39,534 bases of DNA from contig NZ_CALJ01000089.1 in NCBI RefSeq assembly GCF_000308315.1, forward strand, positions 1 to 39,534, read 5' to 3'. The first letter of the stretch is position 1. Each line of letters opens with the position of its first letter. Positions 30,136-39,468 of this stretch are shown in pieces. Under the pieces are notes generated by a model. The model made no database searches and was not told where the DNA came from. It was given only the letters and a program-made list of their open reading frames with translations. The position numbers and the translations under genes were made by a program. Origin of the DNA: Legionella tunisiensis. Lineage in GTDB: Bacteria > Pseudomonadota > Gammaproteobacteria > Legionellales > Legionellaceae.

Positions 30136-30660
30136 TCAACCTGCTGGATGTATAATGTGAGTCACTACGCCCCATATGACAAGCTCTTGCTCGTTAGTGA
30201 TATCGATTGCTTGATAGTTATCATTTTCAGGTAGCAATTGTACTCGATTAGCCAGACATGACAGCCGTTTTACTGTTAACTCACCGTCGATAGCAGCAAT
30301 AACGATTTTGCCGTGAGTTGCCTCTAAACTTTTATCAACGATCAATAAATCGCCGGATTGAATACCCGCATTCTGCATCGAGTCCCCTGAAGCGATGACA
30401 AAAAAAGTTGCCGCCGGATGTTTAATCAAATGGCTATTTAAATCGAGAAAAGAGTCAACGTGGTCATCTGCAGGTGAGGGAAATCCTGCGCGCACAGTGC
30501 TTGAATAAAGAGGTAGGGCGCAGCTTGTATGGGCATTTTCAAGAAATTGCTTCACTTCATTTAACCGTGAAAGAGGGATACGCATAGCCTGTGTGGATTC
30601 CCCCCAACTATTGGAACCTTTTGGTCGTCCAGCCCCTGCCCGCTTACCGCCATGTGACAT
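30136..30660 (-). CDS. umuD: UmuD-like self-cleaving subunit of polymerase V
   Basis: It activates UmuC after RecA-stimulated self-cleavage. Seen: an N-terminal basic segment SHGGKRAGAGRPKGS, then the predicted cleavage site Ala-Gly in STVRAGFPSPADD, the catalytic Ser in VIASGDSMQNAGI and the Lys in DGELTVKRL. The length is about 174 residues. A 5-codon-longer start at 30675 exists, but its ATG is one base from the operator palindrome with no room for a ribosome site, so I prefer the ATG at 30660. It is first in the umuDC operon. Confidence 0.9.
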   Translation of the reverse strand: MSHGGKRAGAGRPKGSNSWGESTQAMRIPLSRLNEVKQFLENAHTSCALPLYSSTVRAGFPSPADDHVDSFLDLNSHLIKHPAATFFVIASGDSMQNAGIQSGDLLIVDKSLEATHGKIVIAAIDGELTVKRLSCLANRVQLLPENDNYQAIDITNEQELVIWGVVTHIIHPAG

Positions 30661-30676
30661 GGTTATTTTTCTCATA

Positions 30677-30727
30677 TTGATTAATGTGCATTAATCAAAT
30701 GATAGATTTAAAATCTCGGTCTGTAAA
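30677..30727 (-). promoter_or_regulatory. umuDC promoter with overlapping palindromic operator
   Basis: On the minus strand: -35 TTTACA (30727-30722), 17-base spacer, -10 TATCAT (30704-30699), each a 5/6 match. Immediately downstream, at the expected transcription start, lies the inverted repeat TTGATTAATG-TG-CATTAATCAA in plus-strand terms (30677-30698), a perfect pair of 10-base arms. It does not match the enteric LexA box (CTGT-N8-ACAG). Confidence 0.7.
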
Positions 30728-30829
30728 TGAGCAAAGAGATAATTGCCCGGCAATCTCGCTAAAATTTTTTCATGTCTAATTTATACATACATTTTAAATT
30801 TATTAAATAATACAATGTTTAGAAGATGA

Positions 30830-30856
30830 ATAGCCCCTAGGTGCGTAGGGGGCTAT
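30830..30856 (-). terminator. Hairpin after the glutathione transferase gene
   Basis: ATAGCCCCTA (30830-30839) pairs with TAGGGGGCTAT (30846-30856) with one bulged G and a six-base loop, two bases beyond the gene's stop. There is no T-tract, so it may be an inefficient terminator. Confidence 0.5.
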
Positions 30857-30858
30857 GC

Positions 30859-31479
30859 TTAATCTTTATAGGCTGCCAATGCTGCTTGGACCTGTGGGCG
30901 TTGTGAAATTGTTTGATACCATTGCATTAAATGGGGGAATTGTTTGCCATCAATGGTTGCTTCATAGAAATGCTCATAGCAATATAGCCAGGGCCAAATA
31001 GCCATATCAGCGATAGTATAGTCTGTACCACTAATGTAAGCATGTTGTACTAATTCTTTGTCCATGACTGCCATTAATCGTAAAACCTCATCAGCATAAC
31101 GTTTTTTAGCATAAGGTACCTGTTTTGGAGCATAACGGTGAAAATGACCATACTGACCAAACATAGGACCTATATGCCCTACCTGAAAATAACACCATTT
31201 GAGCACATTAAGTCGATGTTTAAGATCTTTAGGTAAAAATTGTTGATGTTTATCTGCCAAATACTCAAGAATGGCGACACTCTCAAATAAATAAAAATCG
31301 TTTTCTGGGTCGTAGATAACTGGGATCTTATTATTAGGAGAGATTTTTAGAAATTCAGGTTTGAACTGCTCACCTTCTCTAATATTAACTCGCTTGATTT
31401 CATAGGGGGCTTTTAACTCCTCAAGCATAATAGTCGGTTTTATTCCATTAGGAGTTCCTAATGAATACAGTATGTACAT
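30859..31479 (-). CDS. Glutathione S-transferase (nu/Ure2-like)
   Basis: A cytosolic thiol transferase. Seen: 206 residues. The N-terminal thioredoxin-like domain begins MYILYSLGTPNGIKPTIMLE, has VNIREGEQFKPEFLKISPNN, then KIPVIYDPEND and LFESVAILEYLA, where the Glu-Ser pair contacts glutathione. The C-terminal helical domain has YAKKRYADEVLRLM and YTIADMAIWPWL, the conserved helix-capping segment. The Thr-Pro-Asn start of helix 1 is typical of the YfcG/YghU and Ure2-like classes. It is a single gene, on the same strand as umuDC but separated by about 180 bp and a hairpin. Confidence 0.88.
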   Translation of the reverse strand: MYILYSLGTPNGIKPTIMLEELKAPYEIKRVNIREGEQFKPEFLKISPNNKIPVIYDPENDFYLFESVAILEYLADKHQQFLPKDLKHRLNVLKWCYFQVGHIGPMFGQYGHFHRYAPKQVPYAKKRYADEVLRLMAVMDKELVQHAYISGTDYTIADMAIWPWLYCYEHFYEATIDGKQFPHLMQWYQTISQRPQVQAALAAYKD

Positions 31480-31628
31480 GGTTCTATCCTTAGTTGATGT
31501 ATTAAGTCAAAATTTTTGTCTCTCTTAAGTATAAATCCAGGCTAAAAGAATTAACGATATTTATTTTTATTTTGGATAGAATCAGACCTTTTTCCAAATT
31601 TGCCTCCCCAGTAGAGTTTGGAAAGAGA

Positions 31629-31831
31629 TCAAACGGCATGGGGTTGAATCCAGCCCATCTTAAAAGCCAGCAATAGAAATAAGAATAGAAGTAATGATAA
31701 AGCAATGCGCCAAGTTAGCGCTTTGACAGTTCGTTTTGTTTTGCCCTCATCACGTACTAAAAAACAAGGCCGCTGCCTAAAGAGATTAAAATAACCAACA
31801 TGACAATAAGGATGATAGCTTTGGTGAACAT
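31629..31831 (-). CDS. DUF2909 twin-transmembrane protein (one frame break)
   Basis: A small inner-membrane protein usually found beside cytochrome c oxidase genes; exact role unknown. Seen after adding one T near 31760 (run of six): MFTKAIILIVMLVILISLGS, a short cytosolic loop VRDEGKTKRTVKALTWRIAL, and a second membrane segment to GWIQPHAV. About 67 residues. The K-T-K-R-x-V-K-A-L-T-W-R-I motif is the family signature. It is divergent from SURF1, the common arrangement in gammaproteobacteria. Confidence 0.8.
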
Positions 31832-32016
31832 TTGTTATACTCCGCAATGGATTGGTCTTTATTAGAGGTTATTTATATTTCTACTATCTTGGCGCTTATG
31901 GCTTGATTTTCTGCGCTGCGCTGCTCAAAAATCAAGCCATAACCACTCAATCTAGCGAAATGTAAACAGCCCTAAACCTTCCATATTTTAATTGGGTTCT
32001 TAAGAAGAAATAAAAG

Positions 32017-32741
32017 ATGGTCAGTTTAACTTGTTTTAATCGCCGTTTCACGCCTGATTGGCGAATGACAATTTTAGCTTTGCTGGCGATAGTGCTTTTT
32101 GTCCGTCTTGGATTTTGGCAAGTGGCGCGCGCAGAGGAGAAAAAACGAATGCTGGCCGCAGAGACTGCGCTTGCCAGTCAAAGTCCTATTCTCTGGCAAA
32201 CAGAGATGCTAAAGCCGCAGCAATATCAACCAATACGCGTAAAAGGTCATTATCTTCCGGATATTCTATTGCTCGATAATCAACATTATCAGCATCAGTT
32301 CGGTTATAATGTGCTGACTTTGTTCAAACTTGACTCTGGTCGCCTTGTCTTAATCGATCGAGGCTGGATTAAAGGGAATATTACACGGCGAACTTTTCCA
32401 CAGATAGTCATTCCGACAGGCCCCATGCATTTGACAGGTCGTGTATATTACCCAGCTGGAAAGAATTGGATCTTAGGTCCTTCTGTAGAAAAAAAGGCAA
32501 AACGACCATTATCGAACAACTAGACACGAAATTAATAGGTCGATTTTTGCATAAATCAGTCTATCCGTTTATCATTCGCCTCGACAAGTCAGAAGCTGAT
32601 AGTTATGTGCGAGAATGGGCTGTGGTAGCAATGCCTCCTGAACGACATTATGCCTATGCCTTGCAATGGTTTGCTATTGCCTTTGTTATTTTAATTTTAT
32701 TTATTGCCTTAAATTTGAAGAAAACCAATGAAGATGACTAA
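32017..32741 (+). CDS. SURF1 family cytochrome oxidase assembly protein (one frame break)
   Basis: SURF1 helps insert heme a into the oxidase. Seen: N-terminal membrane segment about residues 16-34 (MTILALLAIVLFVRLGFWQV, then ARAEEK, the conserved W-Q-x-x-R-x-x-E-K pattern), a periplasmic domain with IRVKGHYLPDILLLDNQ and LVLIDRGWIKGN, and a C-terminal membrane segment after HYAYALQWFAIAF. The frame breaks near 32503; one more A gives VEKKAKTTIIEQLDTKLIG. The product is about 241 residues. The next gene starts within its last codons. Confidence 0.9.
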
Positions 32742-33273
32742 GCGTAATTATATGGTTTTGCTACTGCTGGCGCTGATATTTATGGCTCCAGGCATAACTG
32801 CCTATTTATATTATAGGCATCCGCAATGGCTAGGCACTGCAACAACTAATAAAGGTGAATTGTTACAATCACTGATTCTTGTACCTGCAATGACTAGTAA
32901 TAATAAATGGCGCCTCTTATTGTGGAGTCCTGATGATTGTAGCATCACTTGTCTTAATCAATTGGATAAACTTGCACGTATTCGCCTGGCTTTAGGACGG
33001 CGTTTGTATGAGGTAGAACAGTGGTTGATTCTTGAAGACAATAGCAAAGCACTACCAAAATCTTTAGAGGCTTCTTTAAAGGAACAAGACATTCATCTCT
33101 TGCGTCTGTCTCATGAGCAACGTCAATCTTTGGCAATTTTGAAACCTGAAGCACAGGTGTTTATAGCAAATCCTAATAATTATTTGGTTTTATCGTATGC
33201 ACCAGCTGCTAATTCTCAGGATATATTCCATGATCTTAAACAGTTATTAAGTACAGCAGAAAAGAGTGGTTAA
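32728..33273 (+). CDS. Membrane-anchored oxidase-cluster protein of unknown role
   Basis: Seen: 181 residues. One N-terminal membrane segment (YMVLLLLALIFMAPGITAYL) precedes a periplasmic domain with WRLLLWSPDDCSITCLNQLD, which looks like a SCO/thioredoxin-like strand followed by a C-x-x-x-C pair, then a helical tail. Equivalent small proteins sit between SURF1 and the heme A synthase gene in other gammaproteobacteria, so a role in oxidase assembly is likely; the reaction is not known. It overlaps SURF1 by 14 bp, and the heme A synthase gene follows by 4 bp. Confidence 0.78.
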   Translation: MKMTKRNYMVLLLLALIFMAPGITAYLYYRHPQWLGTATTNKGELLQSLILVPAMTSNNKWRLLLWSPDDCSITCLNQLDKLARIRLALGRRLYEVEQWLILEDNSKALPKSLEASLKEQDIHLLRLSHEQRQSLAILKPEAQVFIANPNNYLVLSYAPAANSQDIFHDLKQLLSTAEKSG

Positions 33274-33277
33274 ACGC

Positions 33278-34324
33278 ATGCAATTGACAGCAGTACGTTA
33301 TGCAACAACAATCGCAGTGATTCTGGCTTTGTTCGTTGTTATGTTGGGGGCTTATACACGCTTGACCGATGCCGGTTTGGGTTGTCCAGATTGGCCTGGT
33401 TGTTATGGTCATATGGTCCTTCCCAGTGCACAAAAAGCGTTAAAGTCAGCGCAGAATCAATACCCTTATAGTCCTATTGAAACACGCAAAGCTTGGACTG
33501 AAATGGCACATCGCTATGCCGCAGGGACTCTCGGGTTACTCATTCTCTTTATTGCGGTGAATATTCTTTGGCGCCGCCTGCAGGGTATGCGCTTACCTTG
33601 GCAATTACCGTTAACCCTAGTGCTTTTAGTTGTATTTCAAGCAGCCTTAGGGATGTGGACGGTTACACTAAAACTGCTCCCAGTCGTTGTGATGGGGCAT
33701 CTATTAGGTGGGATACTCATTTTTTCCTGTTTAAGTCGTTTTCGCTTGCAATTAAGTTCAGTTACTCTCACTCCGTTACCGCAATGGAGATTCTGGATAG
33801 GGTTAGCGGTGGTGATAGTATTTTGTCAAATTGCTTTGGGTGGCTGGGTGAGCTCGAATTATGCCGGGATTTCTTGTATTGGTTTCCCTCAGTGCAACGG
33901 ACAGTGGTGGCCTGTATTGCATTTTTCACAGGGATTTAATTTGTTTGCACCTGTAGGAGCAAATTATCAAGGTGGTGTTTTAGACAGCGAGGTTAGAACA
34001 ACTATCCAATATGTTCACCGTTTGGGAGCTGTCTTGACTGTTGTGTATGTTTTGAGCTTGTCCTTATTATTGTTATTTAAAACCAATAACAAGTCTTTGT
34101 ATCGTATTTCTCTACTAGCTATTTTTCTGGTGATTACGCAATTTACTCTTGGTGTTATGAATGTTATTTACTTACTTCCATTATGGGTTGCTGTTGCCCA
34201 TAATGGTGTGGCAGCTATGTTGATGGCGACGGTATTGATGATGCTTTATCTTATTAGACCTTTTTCAAACTCAATTGTAGTGGGAAAGGGGACTATTCAA
34301 AGGAGACTTGGTGATGAGCATTAA
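33278..34324 (+). CDS. ctaA: Heme A synthase (COX15/CtaA)
   Basis: It oxidises heme O to heme A in the inner membrane. Seen: about 348 residues with eight membrane segments. The N-terminal motif is [21 protein letters not shown], then [33 protein letters not shown] and [11 protein letters not shown]; the four His are the expected heme ligands. [19 protein letters not shown] marks the second half of the duplicated fold. The frame can be extended to a GTG at 33266, but the ATG at 33278 fits better with its neighbour's stop. It overlaps ctaB by 11 bp. Confidence 0.93.
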   Translation: MQLTAVRYATTIAVILALFVVMLGAYTRLTDAGLGCPDWPGCYGHMVLPSAQKALKSAQNQYPYSPIETRKAWTEMAHRYAAGTLGLLILFIAVNILWRRLQGMRLPWQLPLTLVLLVVFQAALGMWTVTLKLLPVVVMGHLLGGILIFSCLSRFRLQLSSVTLTPLPQWRFWIGLAVVIVFCQIALGGWVSSNYAGISCIGFPQCNGQWWPVLHFSQGFNLFAPVGANYQGGVLDSEVRTTIQYVHRLGAVLTVVYVLSLSLLLLFKTNNKSLYRISLLAIFLVITQFTLGVMNVIYLLPLWVAVAHNGVAAMLMATVLMMLYLIRPFSNSIVVGKGTIQRRLGDEH

Positions 34325-35198
34325 AACAGAACCTCGTCTAAATGTTGATTGGCGAGATTACTTAGAGCTATGCAAACCCAGAGTGGTTGCACTCATGTTG
34401 CTTACTGTCGTTGTTGGTATGTATTTAGCTGCCCCTGGTTGGATAGCATTACCAATCTTATTAGCTTCTCTGATTGGCATAGGGTTTTGTGCAGGGAGTG
34501 CGGCGGCTATTAATCATCTTGTAGATAAACGCATCGACGCTATCATGATCCGTACTCGAAAAAGGCCGATTGCTCAAGGTAAGGTTTCGGTGAAGCAAGC
34601 CTTGTATTTTGCGCTGATACTAGGTGTTTTGGGCTTAAGTACACTCATTTTGTTTGTCAATACATTGACTGCTGTTCTCACGTTTGTAACTTTAATAGGT
34701 TATGCGGGAATATACACTGGCTATTTGAAGCGCGCGACACCACAAAATATTGTGATTGGCGGGTTAGCTGGTGCTGCGCCTCCGTTGTTGGGCTGGACCG
34801 CTGTCACAAATCATTTAGATCCGCAAGCACTGCTTTTGGTACTCATTATTTTTACGTGGACTCCACCTCATTTTTGGGCTTTGGCTATTTATCGTTTTGA
34901 AGAATATAAACATGCGGAAATTCCTATGTTACCCGTGACGCATGGTATTCCATTTACCAAGTTGAATGTACTTTTGTATACTATTCTCCTGTTGGTAGTA
35001 AGTGTTTTGCCCTTTGTCGTAGGGATGAGTGGTTCCCTATATCTTATTGGTGCTATTTTATTAGGCCTGCGTTTTTTACATTGGGCAATTATGCTGTATC
35101 GTGATGAACAACCAGTTATTGCCATGCGTACTTTTCGGTTTTCTATTGTTTATTTAATGATGTTATTTGTATTTTTATTGATTGATCATTATGTCTGA
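34314..35198 (+). CDS. ctaB: Protoheme IX farnesyltransferase (COX10/CtaB)
   Basis: It adds the farnesyl chain to heme B to make heme O, the step before CtaA. Seen: about 294 residues, a UbiA-type membrane prenyltransferase. It has [19 protein letters not shown], the Asp-rich site [39 protein letters not shown] and [14 protein letters not shown] with the second polar loop. The ATG at 34314 has AGGAG upstream. It is followed by SCO1 after 9 bp, so the operon is SURF1, small protein, ctaA, ctaB, SCO1. Confidence 0.94.
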   Translation: MSIKTEPRLNVDWRDYLELCKPRVVALMLLTVVVGMYLAAPGWIALPILLASLIGIGFCAGSAAAINHLVDKRIDAIMIRTRKRPIAQGKVSVKQALYFALILGVLGLSTLILFVNTLTAVLTFVTLIGYAGIYTGYLKRATPQNIVIGGLAGAAPPLLGWTAVTNHLDPQALLLVLIIFTWTPPHFWALAIYRFEEYKHAEIPMLPVTHGIPFTKLNVLLYTILLLVVSVLPFVVGMSGSLYLIGAILLGLRFLHWAIMLYRDEQPVIAMRTFRFSIVYLMMLFVFLLIDHYV

Positions 35199-35207
35199 GG
35201 AGATAAA

Positions 35208-35846
35208 ATGCCTGCCAAAAATCATATTGCTTTGACAGTGGCTGTTTTGTTTGCCTTCGTCGCACTAATTACCGGAGTATTTGTCTCGCAACATATGCAT
35301 GCGAGAAAGAAAATTGATATCGAGCAATTTAATGGAACTTTACTGCAGAAACCGCGTGAAATTAATCAATTTGATTTAACAGGGATTGATAACAAATCGT
35401 TTAATAATGCAAGTTTGCAGGGCCAGTGGACTATGATTTTTTGGTTTTACTAACTGTGGGTATGTATGTCCCACTACTATGGCAGAATTGGCTAAAATGT
35501 ATCGCTTGCTTGAAGAGCAAAAATAAAGCCCTTACCTAAGATTGTGATGGTGTCTGTTGATCCTGAAAGAGATGATCTGGATAAACTTAGACATTATGTT
35601 AAAGCGTTTCATCCTCATTTTTATGGTGCCAGAGGCGATAATGAGATGATAAAAAAGATGACGCGCGAAATGGGTATCGCTTATGCGAAAGTCGCGAATC
35701 CCAATGCTAAGGATGCTCACGATTATAATATAGAACATAGTGGAGCTGTGATGGTGTTTAATCCACAAGGTGGTTTAAGTGCATTTTTCACGACGCCGCA
35801 CAAGGCTGATTTTTTGGTTCAAGACTATCAATTGTTAGTTTCTTAG
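35208..35846 (+). CDS. SCO1/SenC copper chaperone for cytochrome oxidase (two frame breaks)
   Basis: It delivers copper to the CuA site. Seen: N-terminal membrane anchor (HIALTVAVLFAFVALITGVF), then a thioredoxin-like domain. The copper-site C-x-x-x-C is in FTNCGYVCPTTM and the distal His in IEHSGAVMVFNP. VSVDPERDDLDKL is the conserved centre. Frame breaks are near 35443 (T6 to T7 gives MIFFGFTNCG) and 35525 (A5 to A6 gives EEQKIKPLPKIVMVS). The product is about 213 residues. It is last in the oxidase-assembly operon. Confidence 0.9.
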
Positions 35847-36000
35847 AATGCTTGCGAAGGCACGCTAATAGTCTGTAGTTTGTATTCATATATTCCTGCT
35901 AGATTAGCCTGGGGAGTTTTATCCAGGCTATGCTCCCGTTACTAGCGTTATACCAATTAATTTCCTGCGAGGATTGTCCGCCGTTTCAAAAATAAAATAG

Positions 36001-36044
36001 AACTTCTTTCGAAACTCTACTGCAGTGGAGTTTCGAAAGAAGTT
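36001..36044. terminator. 44-bp near-perfect inverted repeat downstream of SCO1
   Basis: Two 17-base arms (36001-36017 and 36028-36044; AACTTCTTTCGAAACTC and its complement) flank TACTGCAGTG, which itself contains the palindrome ACTGCAGT. The whole can fold into a stem of some 21 pairs. It has no long T-tract; it could be a bidirectional terminator or a mobile-element relic. Confidence 0.6.
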
Positions 36045-36123
36045 TAATGCAAGGCTTTAATTATGAGCTAGGCTTTGCTTATACCAACATAAAATTAAAA
36101 AATAACCAAGGAAATCTTTATTC

Positions 36124-37062
36124 ATGAAAATCGCGATATTGGCTACAAATCCCCAATTATACTCACACCAACGCTTAAAAGAGGCTGGGGAAGAAGCCAA
36201 TCATGAGGTTAGTATCATCAATCCACTTAATTGCTACATGAATGTAGCTGCATCCAATCCTAACGTCCATTACCGCGGTGGTGTACCTTTGCCACAATTT
36301 GATGCAGTTATTCCTCGTATCGGTGCTTCAATTACTTTTTATGGAACAGCCTTGTTAAGGCACATGGAAACCATGGGGATGTACACCCTGAATGAATCAA
36401 TAGCCATATCACGTTCGCGGGATAAATTTCGTTCCTTACAGCTTTTGGCACGTAAAGGGATTCCTATGCCATTGACCAGTTTTGCACAATCACCTGATGA
36501 CACAGAAGATTTAATTCGCATGGTTGGTGGTGCGCCATTAGTCATTAAGTTATTAGAGGGAACTCAAGGAAAAGGGGTGATTTTGGCGGAAAGCCATCAA
36601 TCAGCAGTGAGTATTATCAATGCGTTTAAGGAAATGTCTGCCAATATTTTGGTGCAAGAGTTTATTGAAGAATCACGCGGTACTGACATTCGTTGTTTTG
36701 TGATTGGGGATAAAGTAGTGGCCGCCATCAAACGACAAGCTAAAGATGGTGATTTTCGTGCCAATGTACACCAAGGCGGCAAAGCAGTTAAAGTCAAATT
36801 AGACCCTCAAGAACGAGCCATCGCGATTGCTGCTGCGAAAGCAATGGGCTTAAAAGTGGCTGGGGTTGATTTGATTCGCTCTAAACATGGTCCTTTGGTA
36901 TTGGAGATTAATTCCTCTCCAGGGCTTGAAGGAATAGAAAAAGCGACACATGTGAATATTGCTGCTAAAATTATTCAATATATTGAAAAAACGCCAAACA
37001 TAAGGGCATTAACCGACGGTTCCAAGGATGACTACGAGACAGCCAATTGTCATTGCCAATGA
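36124..37062 (+). CDS. rimK: RimK-type ATP-grasp glutamate ligase
   Basis: RimK adds glutamates to the C-terminus of ribosomal protein S6, or makes poly-glutamate. Seen: 312 residues. The start [18 protein letters not shown], then [20 protein letters not shown]. The ATP-grasp core has [59 protein letters not shown] and the metal-binding [13 protein letters not shown]. Full family length with a short extra C-terminal tail that overlaps the next gene by 35 bp. The 44-bp hairpin lies 80 bp upstream. Confidence 0.93.
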   Translation: MKIAILATNPQLYSHQRLKEAGEEANHEVSIINPLNCYMNVAASNPNVHYRGGVPLPQFDAVIPRIGASITFYGTALLRHMETMGMYTLNESIAISRSRDKFRSLQLLARKGIPMPLTSFAQSPDDTEDLIRMVGGAPLVIKLLEGTQGKGVILAESHQSAVSIINAFKEMSANILVQEFIEESRGTDIRCFVIGDKVVAAIKRQAKDGDFRANVHQGGKAVKVKLDPQERAIAIAAAKAMGLKVAGVDLIRSKHGPLVLEINSSPGLEGIEKATHVNIAAKIIQYIEKTPNIRALTDGSKDDYETANCHCQ

Positions 37063-38050
37063 GTCCATCAAAGCGGGGCAATCCCACTGTGTCAAACTAT
37101 CTTTGTCTATGCTATATACTTCAACCCCCATTGAGGTTCCGGTTTATGTTTTTCATGGTAAGAAAGAAGGCCCTATTCTTTTTGTAACAGCAGCAATTCA
37201 TGGTGATGAGATTAATGGGGTTGAAATTATTCGCAGGCTTCATCATTCCCCGCTTCTTAAGCGCATACGAGGTACTTTGCTAACAATTCCTGTGGTTAAC
37301 GTTTATGGTTTTATCCTTCACTCGCGTTATTTGCCGGATCGGCGGGATTTGAATCGCCAATTTCCTGGACGTGAACAAGGCTCGATGGCTTCCAAACTTG
37401 CTAATTTGCTGATGACAGAAATAGTTGAGCACTCGACACATGGTATTGATTTACATACTGGTGCGATTCATCGCAGTAATTATCCACAAACAAGATATAG
37501 TCATCAGTGTGCACAATCTGCCGCTTTGGCCGAAGCGTTCGCTGCACCAGTAATGGTACCTTCCAACATGCGCGATGGTTCTCTACGCCATGCTACAGAT
37601 AATTTAGATATTCCGATGATTATTTATGAAGCGGGTGAAGCGTTACGTTTTGATGAATTTTCTATTAAGTTAGGGGTACGAGGGATCTTAAAAGTAATGA
37701 CTTATCTGGAGATGTTGTCTCCTTCTCAAAGAAGGCCACTAGTCAGAACACAGCCTGAAGTCGCTGTTGCAAAATCAACCTTTTGGGTTAGGGCGGCGGA
37801 AAGTGGTATGGTCATAGAAAGCAAATCGCTTGGTACAAAAATCCATAAAGATGAATTACTCTGTTTGATCGTGGATCCTTTGGGCAACAGTGAAGTAAAA
37901 ATTTGTTCTCCCTGTGATGGTTTGGTGATTGGCAAAACCAATATTCCTTTAGTGAATGAAGGTGATGCATTGTTTCATTTAGCCTTATTTGAAGATTGGG
38001 ATAGTTTACAGCTTTTTGCTGATAATGAAGAAAGCTGGAATGAATTGTAA
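37028..38050 (+). CDS. Aspartoacylase/succinylglutamate-desuccinylase family zinc hydrolase
   Basis: A zinc carboxypeptidase-fold amidohydrolase (AstE/AspA type). Seen: 340 residues. The zinc ligands are His and Glu in [16 protein letters not shown] and the second His in [18 protein letters not shown]; Arg-rich substrate-binding [11 protein letters not shown] follows the first site. A C-terminal lipoyl-like beta domain ([20 protein letters not shown], then SPCDGLVIG) is usual in this subfamily. It is coupled to rimK by overlap, as in many gammaproteobacteria, so it probably trims or recycles a glutamyl or N-acyl product of RimK; the substrate is unknown. Confidence 0.9.
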   Translation: MTTRQPIVIANESIKAGQSHCVKLSLSMLYTSTPIEVPVYVFHGKKEGPILFVTAAIHGDEINGVEIIRRLHHSPLLKRIRGTLLTIPVVNVYGFILHSRYLPDRRDLNRQFPGREQGSMASKLANLLMTEIVEHSTHGIDLHTGAIHRSNYPQTRYSHQCAQSAALAEAFAAPVMVPSNMRDGSLRHATDNLDIPMIIYEAGEALRFDEFSIKLGVRGILKVMTYLEMLSPSQRRPLVRTQPEVAVAKSTFWVRAAESGMVIESKSLGTKIHKDELLCLIVDPLGNSEVKICSPCDGLVIGKTNIPLVNEGDALFHLALFEDWDSLQLFADNEESWNEL

Positions 38051-38331
38051 TCTTGGCAGTAGACCATAAAGAGTAAAGAAGATTTAGGCGCGCGTTTTTT
38101 CTGACGGTGATCACTTTTTCCTATCAGCCAGTCAGGATCAACTTCCAATTCTTGGGCAATCAGGTTAAGTATGGCGGGATCTGGGAGAGTAATACCATCT
38201 AAAAAGGCCTCTGCCTTAAATTTTGGTATTTTGACAAGTTTGGCAAATACTTCAATTCGCTCATCTGTCCGAGGTGGTACTCCGATACCGTCGAGTTCTT
38301 TGTTAAGACGCTCGGCAAATTGTCTATGCAT
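37975..38331 (-). CDS. Small lambda-repressor-like HTH protein (3' end uncertain)
   Basis: A probable DNA-binding regulator. Seen: MHRQFAERLNKELDGIGVPP, then ERIEVFAKLVKIPKFKAEAF with a helix-turn-helix, PAILNLIAQELEVDPDWLIG as the third and fourth helices, and a basic end KSDHRQKKRAPK. I chose ATG 38331, with GAGG five bases upstream, over the GTG two codons earlier. The current frame runs on to 37975 and overlaps the last 76 bases of the convergent hydrolase gene. Because a run of six A follows the DHRQ codons near 38096, a frame break is possible and the true stop could be near 38084, giving about 83 residues. Confidence 0.7.
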   Translation of the reverse strand: MHRQFAERLNKELDGIGVPPRTDERIEVFAKLVKIPKFKAEAFLDGITLPDPAILNLIAQELEVDPDWLIGKSDHRQKKRAPKSSLLFMVYCQDYNSFQLSSLSAKSCKLSQSSNKAK

Positions 38332-38461
38332 GCTCACCTCAGTTAGAAATTCTTTCGTATGTATGTTCTATAGCATAAAAAATGTTTTGCAATTTTGTGA
38401 GAGGATTCTTGTTTATTAATCACTAATTTTAGCTTTTATCTTTTGTTAAATAAGGGAATGT

Positions 38462-39468
38462 TTAGTTATTATTATTGTCAGAAGAGGTGATGAGATTAAC
38501 AAGTGCTGTAATCCACAGCTCACTTTCGTTCACACAAGGAATAAGCGTTAATTTTTTACCGCCAAGTTGTTGCCATTGCTGTTGTGCGCGTATGCCGATT
38601 TCCTCCAGCGTTTCAAGACAGTCAGCAACAAAAGAGGGGCAAGAAACTGCGAGACGTTTAATTCCTTTCATAGCCAGTTCAGGTAATATTTCGTCAATAT
38701 AGGGTTTTATCCAGGGTGTTTTTCCCAATCTGGATTGAAAGGCGATACCATATTTTTCCTCAGATAAATTCAGGGCTTTCACTATGGAACGAGTTGTTGC
38801 ATAGCATTGTGCCTTGTAACAAGCTTGGTTATTTTCATCAATGGGCGGGCAACTTTGCGCACAAATTTTGTTACAACCCGTATTTAAAAGATGGCGCTCT
38901 GGTACTCCATGGTAACTAAATAAGACATAATCGTGATCAGCAACATGTGGTTGAATCAACATTGCTTGCGCGTTAATGAAGCCCGGGTAATCATGAAAAT
39001 CACGAATGATTGTAAGTGTAGGTAAAACAGGTTGTGGAGCTAATAAATGCAAGACTTTCTCAATAGATGAACCAGTTGCTGCCGAGGAATATTGTGGATA
39101 TAAAGGCAGTATGGTCAACCGTGTACAATGACGTACCTCTTCTAAAGCGCTTGTTAAAGAGGGGTTGCCATAACGCATTCCAAAACTCACTTGCCAACTA
39201 CTTCCAAGTGCCGTTTGTAATTTGGTTTGTAAATGCCGGCTGTGAATTAGCAGGGGTGAGCCATCTTTGCTCCATATGGCTTGATAAGCGCGTGCTGATT
39301 TTTTGGGCGAAAGGGCAAAAGGATACCATAGAGCAATAGGTACCTTAACGGCGCAGGCAAGTCAATAACTCGTTTATCGGCTAGGAATTCACGTAGATAT
39401 TTCCGAACAGCAATAGTATCGGGTGCCTCTGGTGTACCTAGGTTGATCAGTAACAAACCATTCTTCAT
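38462..39468 (-). CDS. hemH: Ferrochelatase (one frame break)
   Basis: It inserts iron into protoporphyrin IX, the last step to heme, and so feeds the ctaAB pathway nearby. Seen: [35 protein letters not shown], then [45 protein letters not shown] and the catalytic His in [30 protein letters not shown] provides the C-terminal acidic site. The frame breaks near 39300; one more A gives [18 protein letters not shown]. The product is about 336 residues. An internal cluster of five Cys (CNKICAQSC, then ACYKAQC) is notable. The start overlaps the previous gene's stop (ATGA). Confidence 0.93.

Noticed and set aside
36001-36044. Insertion-sequence end
   Set aside because: No transposase fragment, target duplication or second copy is visible nearby.
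37812-38114. Minus-strand open frame of 100 codons opposite the hydrolase gene
   Set aside because: It has no ribosome site and overlaps a conserved zinc hydrolase; it may at most mark the alternative frame of the HTH gene after a base error.
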